DNA of 34,404 bases from Desulfobacterales bacterium. GTDB taxonomy: Bacteria; Desulfobacterota; Desulfobacteria; Desulfobacterales; CAFBRK01. A program made the position numbers and the translations under genes. Numbering within the stretch: the first letter of the stretch is position 1; each line of letters begins with the position of its first letter. Shown one piece after another: positions 26,839 to 33,648 of this stretch. The notes under the pieces were generated by a model. The model searched no databases. It saw only the letters and a list, made by a program, of their open reading frames with translations, and had not been told where the DNA came from. The DNA lies in NCBI GenBank assembly GCA_021737185.1, contig JAIPEL010000041.1, positions 1 to 34,404 of the forward strand, in the 5' to 3' direction.

Positions 26839-27234
26839 TTGGAATATACGCTGGATCAAAAGCAGCTGGATGAAATCGAGGCGATCCTTCAATCCGACTT
26901 TATCGAGATGGGGGTTCACTGCGTGTTGATGATCGACATGGCCGGCAACATCATATCGAGCTTGGACAACGGGGAGGTTTCCTTCGATATTTATTCGCTG
27001 GCTGCCTTGGCGGCCGGAAACTTCGGTGCCGTCAGCGCCATGGCGAACATGGTCGGGGAAAATGAATTCTCTCTGCTGTTTCACAAAGGACAGGATGAAA
27101 ACCTCCATTTCAGCCGGGTGACAGGCGAGTTTTTACTGATCACGATTTTCGGAAAAGAGACTTCCCTGGGCTTCTTGCGTCTGAAGGTGGCCGAAGCGAT
27201 CAAAAAATTCGAAACGATACTCCAGTCCTCCTGA
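26839..27234 (+). CDS. Roadblock/LC7-domain protein (MglB-like candidate)
   Basis: The protein has 131 residues. The start is taken as TTG at 26839 because GGGAGG (26827-26832) lies six bases upstream and no ATG fits; the frame is open to 26782. The fold is read from the pattern helix (LDEIEAILQSD), strand GVHCVLMIDMAGNII (near residues 25-39), helix AALAAGNFGAVSAMANMVG, strands EFSLLFHKG and HFSRV, strand EFLLITIFG and a C-terminal helix. This is the roadblock/LC7 order. In Myxococcus, MglB of this family is the GTPase-activating partner of MglA. The next gene encodes an MglA-like GTPase, so that role is the natural inference. The first gene of the signalling run. Confidence 0.8.
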   Translation: MEYTLDQKQLDEIEAILQSDFIEMGVHCVLMIDMAGNIISSLDNGEVSFDIYSLAALAAGNFGAVSAMANMVGENEFSLLFHKGQDENLHFSRVTGEFLLITIFGKETSLGFLRLKVAEAIKKFETILQSS

Positions 27235-27290
27235 CAGCGGCGGACCAACCCTGACCCGCACGATTTCCGGGCTCCGAAAGGTATATCCCT

Positions 27291-27896
27291 GTGGCGTTCA
27301 TCAATCTGAAAAAGAAAGAAGTCCAAGCGAAGATTGTATATTACGGGCCGGGACGAGGAGGAAAAACCACCAATCTGGAGTTTATCTACAAGAAGTACAA
27401 AAGCCGGATTCCCACGGACATGGTGGCGATCAAGACCCACGGAGACCGAACCCTTTTTTTCGATTTTCTCCCCTTCGACATCGGCACCATCAAAGGGTAC
27501 AGCGTCCGCATGCAGCTGTACACGGTTCCGGGGCAGGTCAAATACAACGCCACCAGAAAGCTGGTGCTCCGCGGTGTCGACGGCATCGTTTTCGTCGCCG
27601 ATTCGATGCAGCTGAGAAGAGAAAAGAACGTCCTGTCCCTGAAAAATGCAAGAGAAAATCTTGCGGCGTACAAAAAAGACCTGACCAAAATTCCTTTGGT
27701 GATGCAATACAACAAACGGGACCTGGGAGAGCAGGGAATTCCGCTTCTTTCGGTGGAAACCCTCCAGCAGGACTTGAACGCCGATTTGAATGTCCCTTTT
27801 TTCGAGGCCAGCGCCCTTGAAGGGAAAAATGTCGTTGAAACACTGAAAAAAATCATCTCTCTGACGATGGCTTCGCTGTCAAAGGATCTTACATAG
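27291..27896 (+). CDS. mglA: MglA-like small Ras-type GTPase
   Basis: In Myxococcus, MglA sets cell polarity for gliding and type IV pilus motility. The protein has 201 residues, the usual size. GTG start at 27291 with AAAGG nine bases upstream. P-loop GPGRGGKTT (residues 19-27), a G3 region TVPGQ (78-82) with the Thr-Val-Pro-Gly-Gln form characteristic of MglA in place of DxxG, G4 NKRD (141-144) and EASAL (G5, 172-176). KLVLRGVDGIVFVADS is also typical. There is no lipid or membrane signal. It lies 56 bases after the roadblock gene and its stop overlaps the Shine-Dalgarno of the next gene. The orthologue versus paralogue status cannot be judged from sequence alone. Confidence 0.92.
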   Translation: MAFINLKKKEVQAKIVYYGPGRGGKTTNLEFIYKKYKSRIPTDMVAIKTHGDRTLFFDFLPFDIGTIKGYSVRMQLYTVPGQVKYNATRKLVLRGVDGIVFVADSMQLRREKNVLSLKNARENLAAYKKDLTKIPLVMQYNKRDLGEQGIPLLSVETLQQDLNADLNVPFFEASALEGKNVVETLKKIISLTMASLSKDLT

Positions 27897-27906
27897 GAGG
27901 AACACT

Positions 27907-28509
27907 GTGGACGCGGACCGCCCCTCTTCCAATAAAGAAGTCGACGATCAACTCGAATACCTGTTTGCCGAAACGCAAAGCGCAGACGCCGGCTTGGATC
28001 CGGAGTCCCAGCCCGGGCCGCTGAGAGACTTGAAGGCGATTTTCCTTGCAGTCGACTGGGAGATCAACGACGATATCATGAACGCGCTGCTTCGGCAGAT
28101 CGACGCCTTGAAAAATACGTTCAGCGGCGATCGGATCATGATGCTGTTTCTTCAGCTGCTGGAGGCCGTCGGAAAGTATGTGAAGGGGAAAAAGGCCCAT
28201 GCCCATCCGGATGCGATCAAGCTGCTCAACTCCATCTACACCAGCCTTGAAATTGTTTCCCTGTCCAAGGGGATGACCGATGCAGAGCGCAAAAAGATCC
28301 TGCGAATCGAGGTAAATCGGTTCCAGCGGCTCAAGGACAAACTGGCCCGGAAAAAGGCGGTGGAAAAAGCCGCCGCCCTTCCGAAAAAGGACGCACCGGG
28401 AGAATCGCCGCCAGAAGAGATTCCTCCGGCGCTTCGATATGTGCTCCAGGAAGTGCGGAAGGTGATTCGGGAAGAATTTGCCGCCTTCAAAGCAGAATTC
28501 AAGTCCTGA
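27907..28509 (+). CDS. Small helical protein of unknown function in the MglA operon
   Basis: The protein has 200 residues from GTG at 27907 with AGGAGG six bases upstream. The core (about residues 47-145) is helical: DWEINDDIMNALLRQIDALK, then FLQLLEAVGKYVKGKKAHAHPDAIKLLNSIY, then a charged helix IEVNRFQRLKDKLARKK. A proline- and acid-rich linker (about 155-172) and a C-terminal amphipathic helix (EVRKVIREEFAAFKAEF) follow. The central block with HPDAIKLLNSIY looks like a conserved domain of delta-type signalling proteins, but no named family is assigned. No catalytic motif or membrane segment is seen. Tight spacing to mglA suggests a partner or adaptor. Confidence 0.7.
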   Translation: MDADRPSSNKEVDDQLEYLFAETQSADAGLDPESQPGPLRDLKAIFLAVDWEINDDIMNALLRQIDALKNTFSGDRIMMLFLQLLEAVGKYVKGKKAHAHPDAIKLLNSIYTSLEIVSLSKGMTDAERKKILRIEVNRFQRLKDKLARKKAVEKAAALPKKDAPGESPPEEIPPALRYVLQEVRKVIREEFAAFKAEFKS

Positions 28510-28521
28510 TCCGGAGGGCGC

Positions 28522-28998
28522 ATGAACACACTCCCTGACCAGCTGGCGTCGGTGGTCTTCCAGCGGGTGATCCGTGAAGACATCGGCCAGGTGTCGTTGG
28601 ACACCCAGACCCTTAATTTTTTCGTGGAGGTCGACGGCAAGAAGACGGCCGAAGAAATCGCCGCAAAGATCGGCGTCGATTACGATAAAAGCAGGGCGAT
28701 CGCCGAAAAGCTCCTCAGGCTGAAGCTGATCGAACCGCTGCAGCCGTCGGAAAGGGTCGTCGATGCCGACTTTATCGACTACTTGCAGCGGCAGCTTTCC
28801 ATGGCCATCGGTCCGATTGCCGGCGTCATTCTCGAAGACACACTGGCTGATCTGGGTCATTCCTCCGACGCCTTGCCGGTGCACCGGGCAGCCGAACTGG
28901 TAGAGCTGCTGGCCCGGGAGATCCAGCGCGATGAACAGCGCATCGAATTCAAGCAAAGATTGGTAAAAATGATCATGCAGAAAGGATACTCGGCCTGA
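28522..28998 (+). CDS. Small two-part helical protein of unknown function
   Basis: The protein has 158 residues, ATG at 28522 with GGAGG upstream. Residues about 30-75 look like a winged-helix-like or small all-alpha unit (LNFFVEVDGKKTAEEIAAKIG, then RLKLIEPLQPSE). Residues about 82-155 form a helical domain with the GPIAGVILEDTLADLG motif followed by LVELLAREIQRDEQR. That second unit resembles a domain seen in delta signalling and gliding proteins (possibly the DUF8082 family; name not certain). Its stop overlaps the next start as TGATG, so translation is coupled to the membrane receptor. Confidence 0.65.
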   Translation: MNTLPDQLASVVFQRVIREDIGQVSLDTQTLNFFVEVDGKKTAEEIAAKIGVDYDKSRAIAEKLLRLKLIEPLQPSERVVDADFIDYLQRQLSMAIGPIAGVILEDTLADLGHSSDALPVHRAAELVELLAREIQRDEQRIEFKQRLVKMIMQKGYSA

Positions 28999-30338
28999 TG
29001 ATTGTATTTTGCGAAGAATGTGGGAAACGTTATCGAATCGATCCCGCCAAAATCAAGGGTGAAAGCGCCCGTCTGAAGTGCAAGGCGTGCGGCCATGTGA
29101 TCACGGTCAAACGGCAGGAGCCGCCGCCGGAAGCAAAAGCGTCTCCTGGGACCGAATTCCAGACCCCGCCGCCGCCCCCGGAAATCGCGGCGGCGCAAAA
29201 ACCCGCCGAGCCGGAGACGGCGCAAAAGGCGCCCGAGACGCCGGAAAAGGAACCGGCACCGAAAAAACGAAAAGGCAAATTCCGCTTCGGCTTGACGGCA
29301 AAGGTCTTTTTGACCATGCTGCTGGTCAGCCTGGTGCCGCTGATCGCCCTGGGCGTGGTGGCCTATCAGCAGGCTGACACCCAGATTCATGCCGACAGAG
29401 AGGAGCTTGCCGGCGCCATCGCAGAGGGCCTTGCCAATCACGTGGATGAGTGGGTCGACAAGAATCTGCGGGTGCTTCAGGCGCTTGCCCAAATGCCTGA
29501 AATCCAGTCGATGAACCGTCTTCGCCAGGAGCCGCTGCTCAAAGCCGTCCACGAAGCATATCCTTGGATGTATCTCGTGTTCACCGTCGACCCCCGAGGG
29601 ATGAACGTTGCCCGAAACGACGGCAGCGCCCTGCGGGATTACTCCGACCGCCAGTATTACAAGGATGTCATGGCCGGAAAATCCATGGCCTGGCAGACGC
29701 TGGTCGGCAAAACCTCCAAGAAACCGGCGGTGGTGTTGGCCGTGCCGATCAAGCGGGGCGAGACCACGGTCGGGGTGATGGCCGAGGCCATGACCATCGA
29801 CGAAATTTCCAAGAGAATCGCCACGTGGCGGCAGGGCCAGACCGGCCATGCGTTTCTTGTCGATGAGAAGTCAAAGGTGGTGGCCCATCCAAACAAGGCG
29901 TTTACGCTGCAGCAGAAAAACCTCAGCGCGCATCCACTCATTGCTGCGGCCAATGCCGGGAAAACCGGGCTTCAGTATTTCACCGACGACACGTCCTACA
30001 TCGGTTACACGGCCAAAACCCGGTACGGATGGGTTCTGGCCGTGCAGCAGGAGGAACAAGAAGCATTTGCCGTACTGCGGCAGATCTTCATGTTCGGCCT
30101 GATCCTGTTCGGCGCGACGATCCTGGCGGTGTTTCTGATCTCTCTGGTCGCCGGGCGCGCCATTACCCGGCCGATCAACCAGCTCACCGATGTCGCCGAG
30201 CGGATCAGCCTGGGAGAACTGGATGCCGAAATCAGGGTCAAGTCCAAGGATGAAATCGGCGATCTGGCCGGGGCCATCCAGCGGATGGCCGACAGCATCC
30301 GTCTTTCCATCGAGCGGTTGCGGCGAAGGCGCGGCTAA
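28998..30338 (+). CDS. Membrane receptor: zinc ribbon - Pro-rich linker - TM - Cache - TM - HAMP, no output domain
   Basis: The protein has 446 residues. The N-terminal cytoplasmic zinc ribbon has Cys 5, 8, 28 and 31 (CEECGK...CKACG), of the MJ0042 type. A Pro/Ala/Glu-rich linker spans about 40-92. TM1 is about 103-123, and a periplasmic dCache-type sensor domain spans about 125-360 (VDEWVDKNLRVLQALAQMPEIQ, YPWMYLVFTVDPRGMNV, DYSDRQYYKDVMAG, GQTGHAFLVDEKSKVVAHP). TM2 is about 363-385, and a HAMP domain spans about 386-440 (ITRPINQLTDVAERISLGEL). The protein then stops in RRRRG: no kinase, GGDEF or methyl-accepting domain follows. It should pass its signal to a separate partner, plausibly a neighbour in this operon. 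The stop overlaps the next start (TAATG). Confidence 0.85.
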   Translation: MIVFCEECGKRYRIDPAKIKGESARLKCKACGHVITVKRQEPPPEAKASPGTEFQTPPPPPEIAAAQKPAEPETAQKAPETPEKEPAPKKRKGKFRFGLTAKVFLTMLLVSLVPLIALGVVAYQQADTQIHADREELAGAIAEGLANHVDEWVDKNLRVLQALAQMPEIQSMNRLRQEPLLKAVHEAYPWMYLVFTVDPRGMNVARNDGSALRDYSDRQYYKDVMAGKSMAWQTLVGKTSKKPAVVLAVPIKRGETTVGVMAEAMTIDEISKRIATWRQGQTGHAFLVDEKSKVVAHPNKAFTLQQKNLSAHPLIAAANAGKTGLQYFTDDTSYIGYTAKTRYGWVLAVQQEEQEAFAVLRQIFMFGLILFGATILAVFLISLVAGRAITRPINQLTDVAERISLGELDAEIRVKSKDEIGDLAGAIQRMADSIRLSIERLRRRRG

Positions 30339-31309
30339 TGGTACTGTTTCCAAGAAACAAACCGGTCATCGAAAACCTGAACGGCTACTACGTAGATATC
30401 GGCAGGATGCTGGAGCACTACCAGGGCCAGCTGACTTGCGGGGCGGTCCACTTCAAGGCATCCTCCGTGGAGGGAGTGGTTTTTTTCGATGAAAACGAGC
30501 CGCTGACAGGCATGGTAGACGGCAAAAGCGGCTTTTTGCACGGAACCGAAGCGGTCGACCATCTGCTTGCCGCCGCCTCCGAGGTCAATTTCACCCTTGG
30601 GGTTTACGAAGTCGCCCCGGACACCCTCTATTTCTGGACGAATCTGCCCGAGGCACACCCCATCTACGACAACCTGAGTACCGAGTTCGCGGACCTCAAT
30701 GCACTGGCCCAGAAAATGAAGTCCGAAGGACTCACCGGCCTCATCGATGTACAGGGGCCCGACCGGTCGGACTCCAGCGTCATTCTTTTCGAAAACGGCC
30801 GGGTCGTCGACGTTGCCAGCCCGTTGATCGATCCAGAACTGGTCGATGTCGACCGGCAACTCGAGGCCCTGGTTGCGGCGACGCGAAACCGGGGCGGATC
30901 GTTCAGCGTCCGGCAGATTCGTCCCGCGGCCCGGCCCGAGCCTTCAGCATCCGGGTCTTCCACCGGCAAGGACGGCCATGATTTGACGATGCTCGAAGAG
31001 CTGATGGACATCTTCGAGCGGGCAGTTGCCTCCCAAAACAAGGATTTTCACAGCCTCTTTCGCCGGCAATGCATCGCGAACGCCGAACGGTTCGATTTTC
31101 TCGATCCTTTCGTTGCCGAGTTCGAATACGCGAAAAACAAAATCTCGTTTTCCGGAGACGCCAAACAAGAAGAATTGGCGCGGGGGCTGCTGACCACGCT
31201 GACCGAACTGGCCGAAGAGCTGAATATTTCCAATCAGGTGCGTCACGCGCTGCAGAATTGGGAAAAGAAATGGGGTGCTGTTCTCAAACGATACGGGATT
31301 TCGCTGTAA
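30338..31309 (+). CDS. Protein with two PATAN/DUF4388-like repeats and a helical C-terminus
   Basis: The protein has 323 residues; ATG 30338 overlaps the stop of the receptor gene. Residues about 20-95 (MLEHYQGQLTCGAVHF, EGVVFFDENEPLTGMV, VNFTLGVYEV) and about 115-195 (ALAQKMKSEGLTGLIDV, SSVILFENGRVVDVAS, GGSFSVRQI) share one order: helix, strand, strand with F(F/E)xGxxxxx, helices, then a final strand. This is the PATAN/DUF4388-like pattern, repeated twice. A Ser/Pro/Gly linker (about 196-214) leads to a helical 110-residue end with no recognised family. PATAN domains are thought to be signalling or protein-binding units in MglA-linked bacteria. Function unknown. Confidence 0.6.
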   Translation: MVLFPRNKPVIENLNGYYVDIGRMLEHYQGQLTCGAVHFKASSVEGVVFFDENEPLTGMVDGKSGFLHGTEAVDHLLAAASEVNFTLGVYEVAPDTLYFWTNLPEAHPIYDNLSTEFADLNALAQKMKSEGLTGLIDVQGPDRSDSSVILFENGRVVDVASPLIDPELVDVDRQLEALVAATRNRGGSFSVRQIRPAARPEPSASGSSTGKDGHDLTMLEELMDIFERAVASQNKDFHSLFRRQCIANAERFDFLDPFVAEFEYAKNKISFSGDAKQEELARGLLTTLTELAEELNISNQVRHALQNWEKKWGAVLKRYGISL

Positions 31310-31388
31310 ACCGAGTGGGGTTTTCGCGCAGGCGCTGCATCACATCCGCGGCGGATCGTTTCCCCGAATGGCACATCGACGGATTCCA

Positions 31389-32042
31389 ATGACGGCCGAC
31401 GATTTCGGGACAGGTTTTCAAGATTTTCTCGACAGGCTTTCCATCGGGTTTTTTCGAACCTCCATCGAGGGTCAATTGATCCATGGAAACCGCTGCGTTG
31501 CGAAGATGTTTGGATTTGACTCTTTCGAGCAGATGAAAAACTACCCGGTGTCCCACTTCTACACGAATAAAAAGGACCGGGGGCGGCTCATCCAGACATT
31601 GGCAGAATCCGGCAAGGTGGAAGACCGCAGGATCGAGTTTCGGCGGCGGGACGATGCCCCCATCTGGTGTTCCGTAACCGCCAGCGGCGTGGTTGACGAC
31701 GAAGGAAACCTGGTGTTTATCGACGGCGCGGTGAGGGACATCACCCATATCGTAAAAAGCCGGCAGGAGCGGCTCAGGCGGGAGCGGTTGCAAGGCGTGC
31801 TGGAAATGGCCGGCGGCGTCGTCCATCGGCTCAATCAGCCGCTGACGGTAGTCAACAATCTGCTCAACGAGCTGCTTTCCGATACCCCTCCGGGATCGGC
31901 CATGTCGAACAAGCTGCTCCAGATCCGGGAGCAGGTGCAGAAGTTAAACGATATTGCCAGGAAAATCGGCAATATCCGCAAATATAAATCGATGGATTAC
32001 GTTGCCGGGGTAAAAATCGTCGATATCGACGGTGCCTCTTGA
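31389..32042 (+). CDS. PAS domain with phospho-acceptor helix, lacking the kinase ATPase domain
   Basis: The protein has 217 residues from the ATG at 31389; the frame is open to 31275, overlapping the previous gene. Residues about 8-120 form a PAS domain (LDRLSIGFFRTSIEGQLIHGNRC, EDRRIEFRRRDDAPIWCSV, GAVRDIT). Residues about 125-200 resemble a HisKA dimerisation unit with the H-box GGVVHRLNQPLTVV, His 146, followed by its partner helix. No N, G1 or G2 boxes follow; the protein ends with VAGVKIVDIDGAS and a double stop. It is complete rather than truncated by frameshift: the next gene is a separate response regulator. It may be an adaptor or phosphotransfer module fed by another kinase. Confidence 0.75.
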   Translation: MTADDFGTGFQDFLDRLSIGFFRTSIEGQLIHGNRCVAKMFGFDSFEQMKNYPVSHFYTNKKDRGRLIQTLAESGKVEDRRIEFRRRDDAPIWCSVTASGVVDDEGNLVFIDGAVRDITHIVKSRQERLRRERLQGVLEMAGGVVHRLNQPLTVVNNLLNELLSDTPPGSAMSNKLLQIREQVQKLNDIARKIGNIRKYKSMDYVAGVKIVDIDGAS

Positions 32043-32086
32043 TAAAATCGCTCGCGCGATTTTATTATAGTTTCGCTCCGCGAAAC
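32042..32086. repeat. Two adjacent palindromes after the PAS-HisKA gene
   Basis: ATAAAATCGC (32042-32051) pairs with GCGATTTTAT (32056-32065) around TCGC, starting at the last base of the TGA stop. It is followed by GTTTCGC (32070-32076) paired with GCGAAAC (32080-32086) around TCC. The 200-base gap to the response regulator holds nothing else obvious. Confidence 0.7.
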
Positions 32087-32242
32087 GACAACGGAAGAAA
32101 AAAGGGTAAAAAAAGATATATAACCGACAAAAAGGTTGGGGGAAGGGCGGCGGGAAAGTTCCCTCACAACCGGCGAACGGTGGAAGTGGGTTGCGCCTGC
32201 TGAGCCGGGCACAAAGCGCCGCTTTGCCGACTGGAGACTGCC

Positions 32243-33295
32243 GTGGCCAAACTCGTGCTGATTGTGGATGATGATCCCGAAATGCTGAGCTCCCTTAAAG
32301 AAGGGCTCCAGCGATATCGGGATACTTTTTCGGTCATCACGGCAGACAGCGGCCGAAAAGGGCTGAAACAGATCCGGGAAAAGCCTGTGTCTTTGCTGAT
32401 TACCGACCTGAAAATGCCGGACATGGACGGCTTTGATCTGCTGGGCCGCGTGATGGAGTCTTATCCGGACATCCCCGTCATTATCATGACCGGCTACAGC
32501 ACGCCGGAAATGAAACGCCTGGCAGAGCAGGGAGGCGCCGTCGGATACATCGCCAAGCCGTTTCTGGTCGAAGAGCTGGCGCGAAAGATCATTACGGTGC
32601 TCCGCAAGGAGTCTGAAGGCGGAACCCTGCATGGGGTATCTTCCGGAATTTTTCTCCAGTTGATCGAAATGGAGGAACGAACCTGCACGATCCGGCTCAA
32701 AGAGACGCGGAAGGGACAAAAAGGCGCTCTTTTTTTCAAGGAAGGTGAATTGCTGGACGCCCGCTTCGGGAATATTCACGGCGTCGAAGCGGCCTACGAA
32801 ATTTTTTCCTGGGACGACGTTTCCATTTCCATCCAAAACGCATGCGCAAGGATCGACCGAGTGATCGAGGAGGATCTTCAGGCGGTCCTGTTGGAGGCCA
32901 TGAGGCGAAAGGATGAATTTACCGCAGAAGCGCCGGCACAAGAGTCGAAGGACCCTGACTCCCCGACGGCATTCGAGACGGATGACCCTGAAGAGGCATC
33001 GGCCGAATCAGGGGATTTGACAAATATCCGGCGCCGGGTCGAAGCCGACCTCGGCGGCCGCGCCGGTATTCAGGAAATGTATCGGGACGAAAAATGGGAT
33101 GGATTCGTTGCCCGGTTCGATGAGCTGGCCAGGGCGCTGGGAGCGGGAAAACTCAAAGTGGCTCTTCTGGACCAGGGGGTGGGCAATTGTAAGGTGCTGC
33201 TGCCGAATGCACCGACAACGGTGATCGAAGTCACCCAGAAATGCCCTCGGGATCGGCTTATCCAGATCCTGGGCCGACAGAGATACGATGGATAA
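32243..33295 (+). CDS. Response regulator: REC + PATAN/DUF4388 domain + C-terminal extension
   Basis: The protein has 350 residues from GTG at 32243, with GGAG six bases upstream. The receiver domain (1-122) has the acidic Asp 9-11, phospho-acceptor Asp 55 in ITDLKMPDMDG, Thr 83 and Lys 105, so it should be phosphorylatable. Residues about 127-215 are PATAN/DUF4388-like (GTLHGVSSGIFLQLIEM, GALFFKEGELLDARFGN, VEAAYEIFSW), ending in the family-like LQAVLLEAMRRKDE. A linker (225-255) and a C-terminal unit of about 100 residues with LKVALLDQGVGNCKVLL follow, unassigned. There is no DNA-binding domain, so output is probably by protein contact. Its stop overlaps the next start by eight bases. Confidence 0.85.
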   Translation: MAKLVLIVDDDPEMLSSLKEGLQRYRDTFSVITADSGRKGLKQIREKPVSLLITDLKMPDMDGFDLLGRVMESYPDIPVIIMTGYSTPEMKRLAEQGGAVGYIAKPFLVEELARKIITVLRKESEGGTLHGVSSGIFLQLIEMEERTCTIRLKETRKGQKGALFFKEGELLDARFGNIHGVEAAYEIFSWDDVSISIQNACARIDRVIEEDLQAVLLEAMRRKDEFTAEAPAQESKDPDSPTAFETDDPEEASAESGDLTNIRRRVEADLGGRAGIQEMYRDEKWDGFVARFDELARALGAGKLKVALLDQGVGNCKVLLPNAPTTVIEVTQKCPRDRLIQILGRQRYDG

Positions 33296-33635
33296 CATTT
33301 TCAAGGAATTGATGGGCATCAACGGGGTTCGAGGGGCGCTGCTGATCGCTTCCAACGGAAACATCCGCTATCAAAAAACCGGCCAAAAGGGCGCATTCGA
33401 CCCGGGCAAGGTCGACTGGCCGTCCATGCTCCCGTTTCTGGCCGGTATTCAAGAGGCCGAATTTCTGTGCGAACAGCACCGGATCTACCTTCGAAAAGCA
33501 GAAGACGGCTGCCTGGTCGTCTTAATGGGGCAGAAGGCCTCCCCATCGATGGTGCGGCTCAACTGCGATCTGCTTCTTCCCCTGTTGAAGGAAAAAAACA
33601 GCTCCAAGGGACTGCGGAGACTCTTCAAACGCTGA
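33288..33635 (+). CDS. Roadblock/LC7-like small protein (second)
   Basis: The protein has 115 residues, ATG at 33288, overlapping the response regulator gene by eight bases. The pattern FKELMGINGVRGALLIASNGNIRY (helix, strand, turn, strand), a helix with MLPFLAGIQEAEFL, strands HRIYLRKAEDGCLVVLMG and the helix VRLNCDLLLPLLKEK matches the roadblock/LC7 order, less strongly than the first copy at 26839. It may pair with the MglA-like GTPase, with the first roadblock protein, or with the response regulator. Translational coupling to the regulator gene favours the last. Confidence 0.6.
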   Translation: MDNIFKELMGINGVRGALLIASNGNIRYQKTGQKGAFDPGKVDWPSMLPFLAGIQEAEFLCEQHRIYLRKAEDGCLVVLMGQKASPSMVRLNCDLLLPLLKEKNSSKGLRRLFKR

Positions 33636-33648
33636 GGCAATTGATGCT

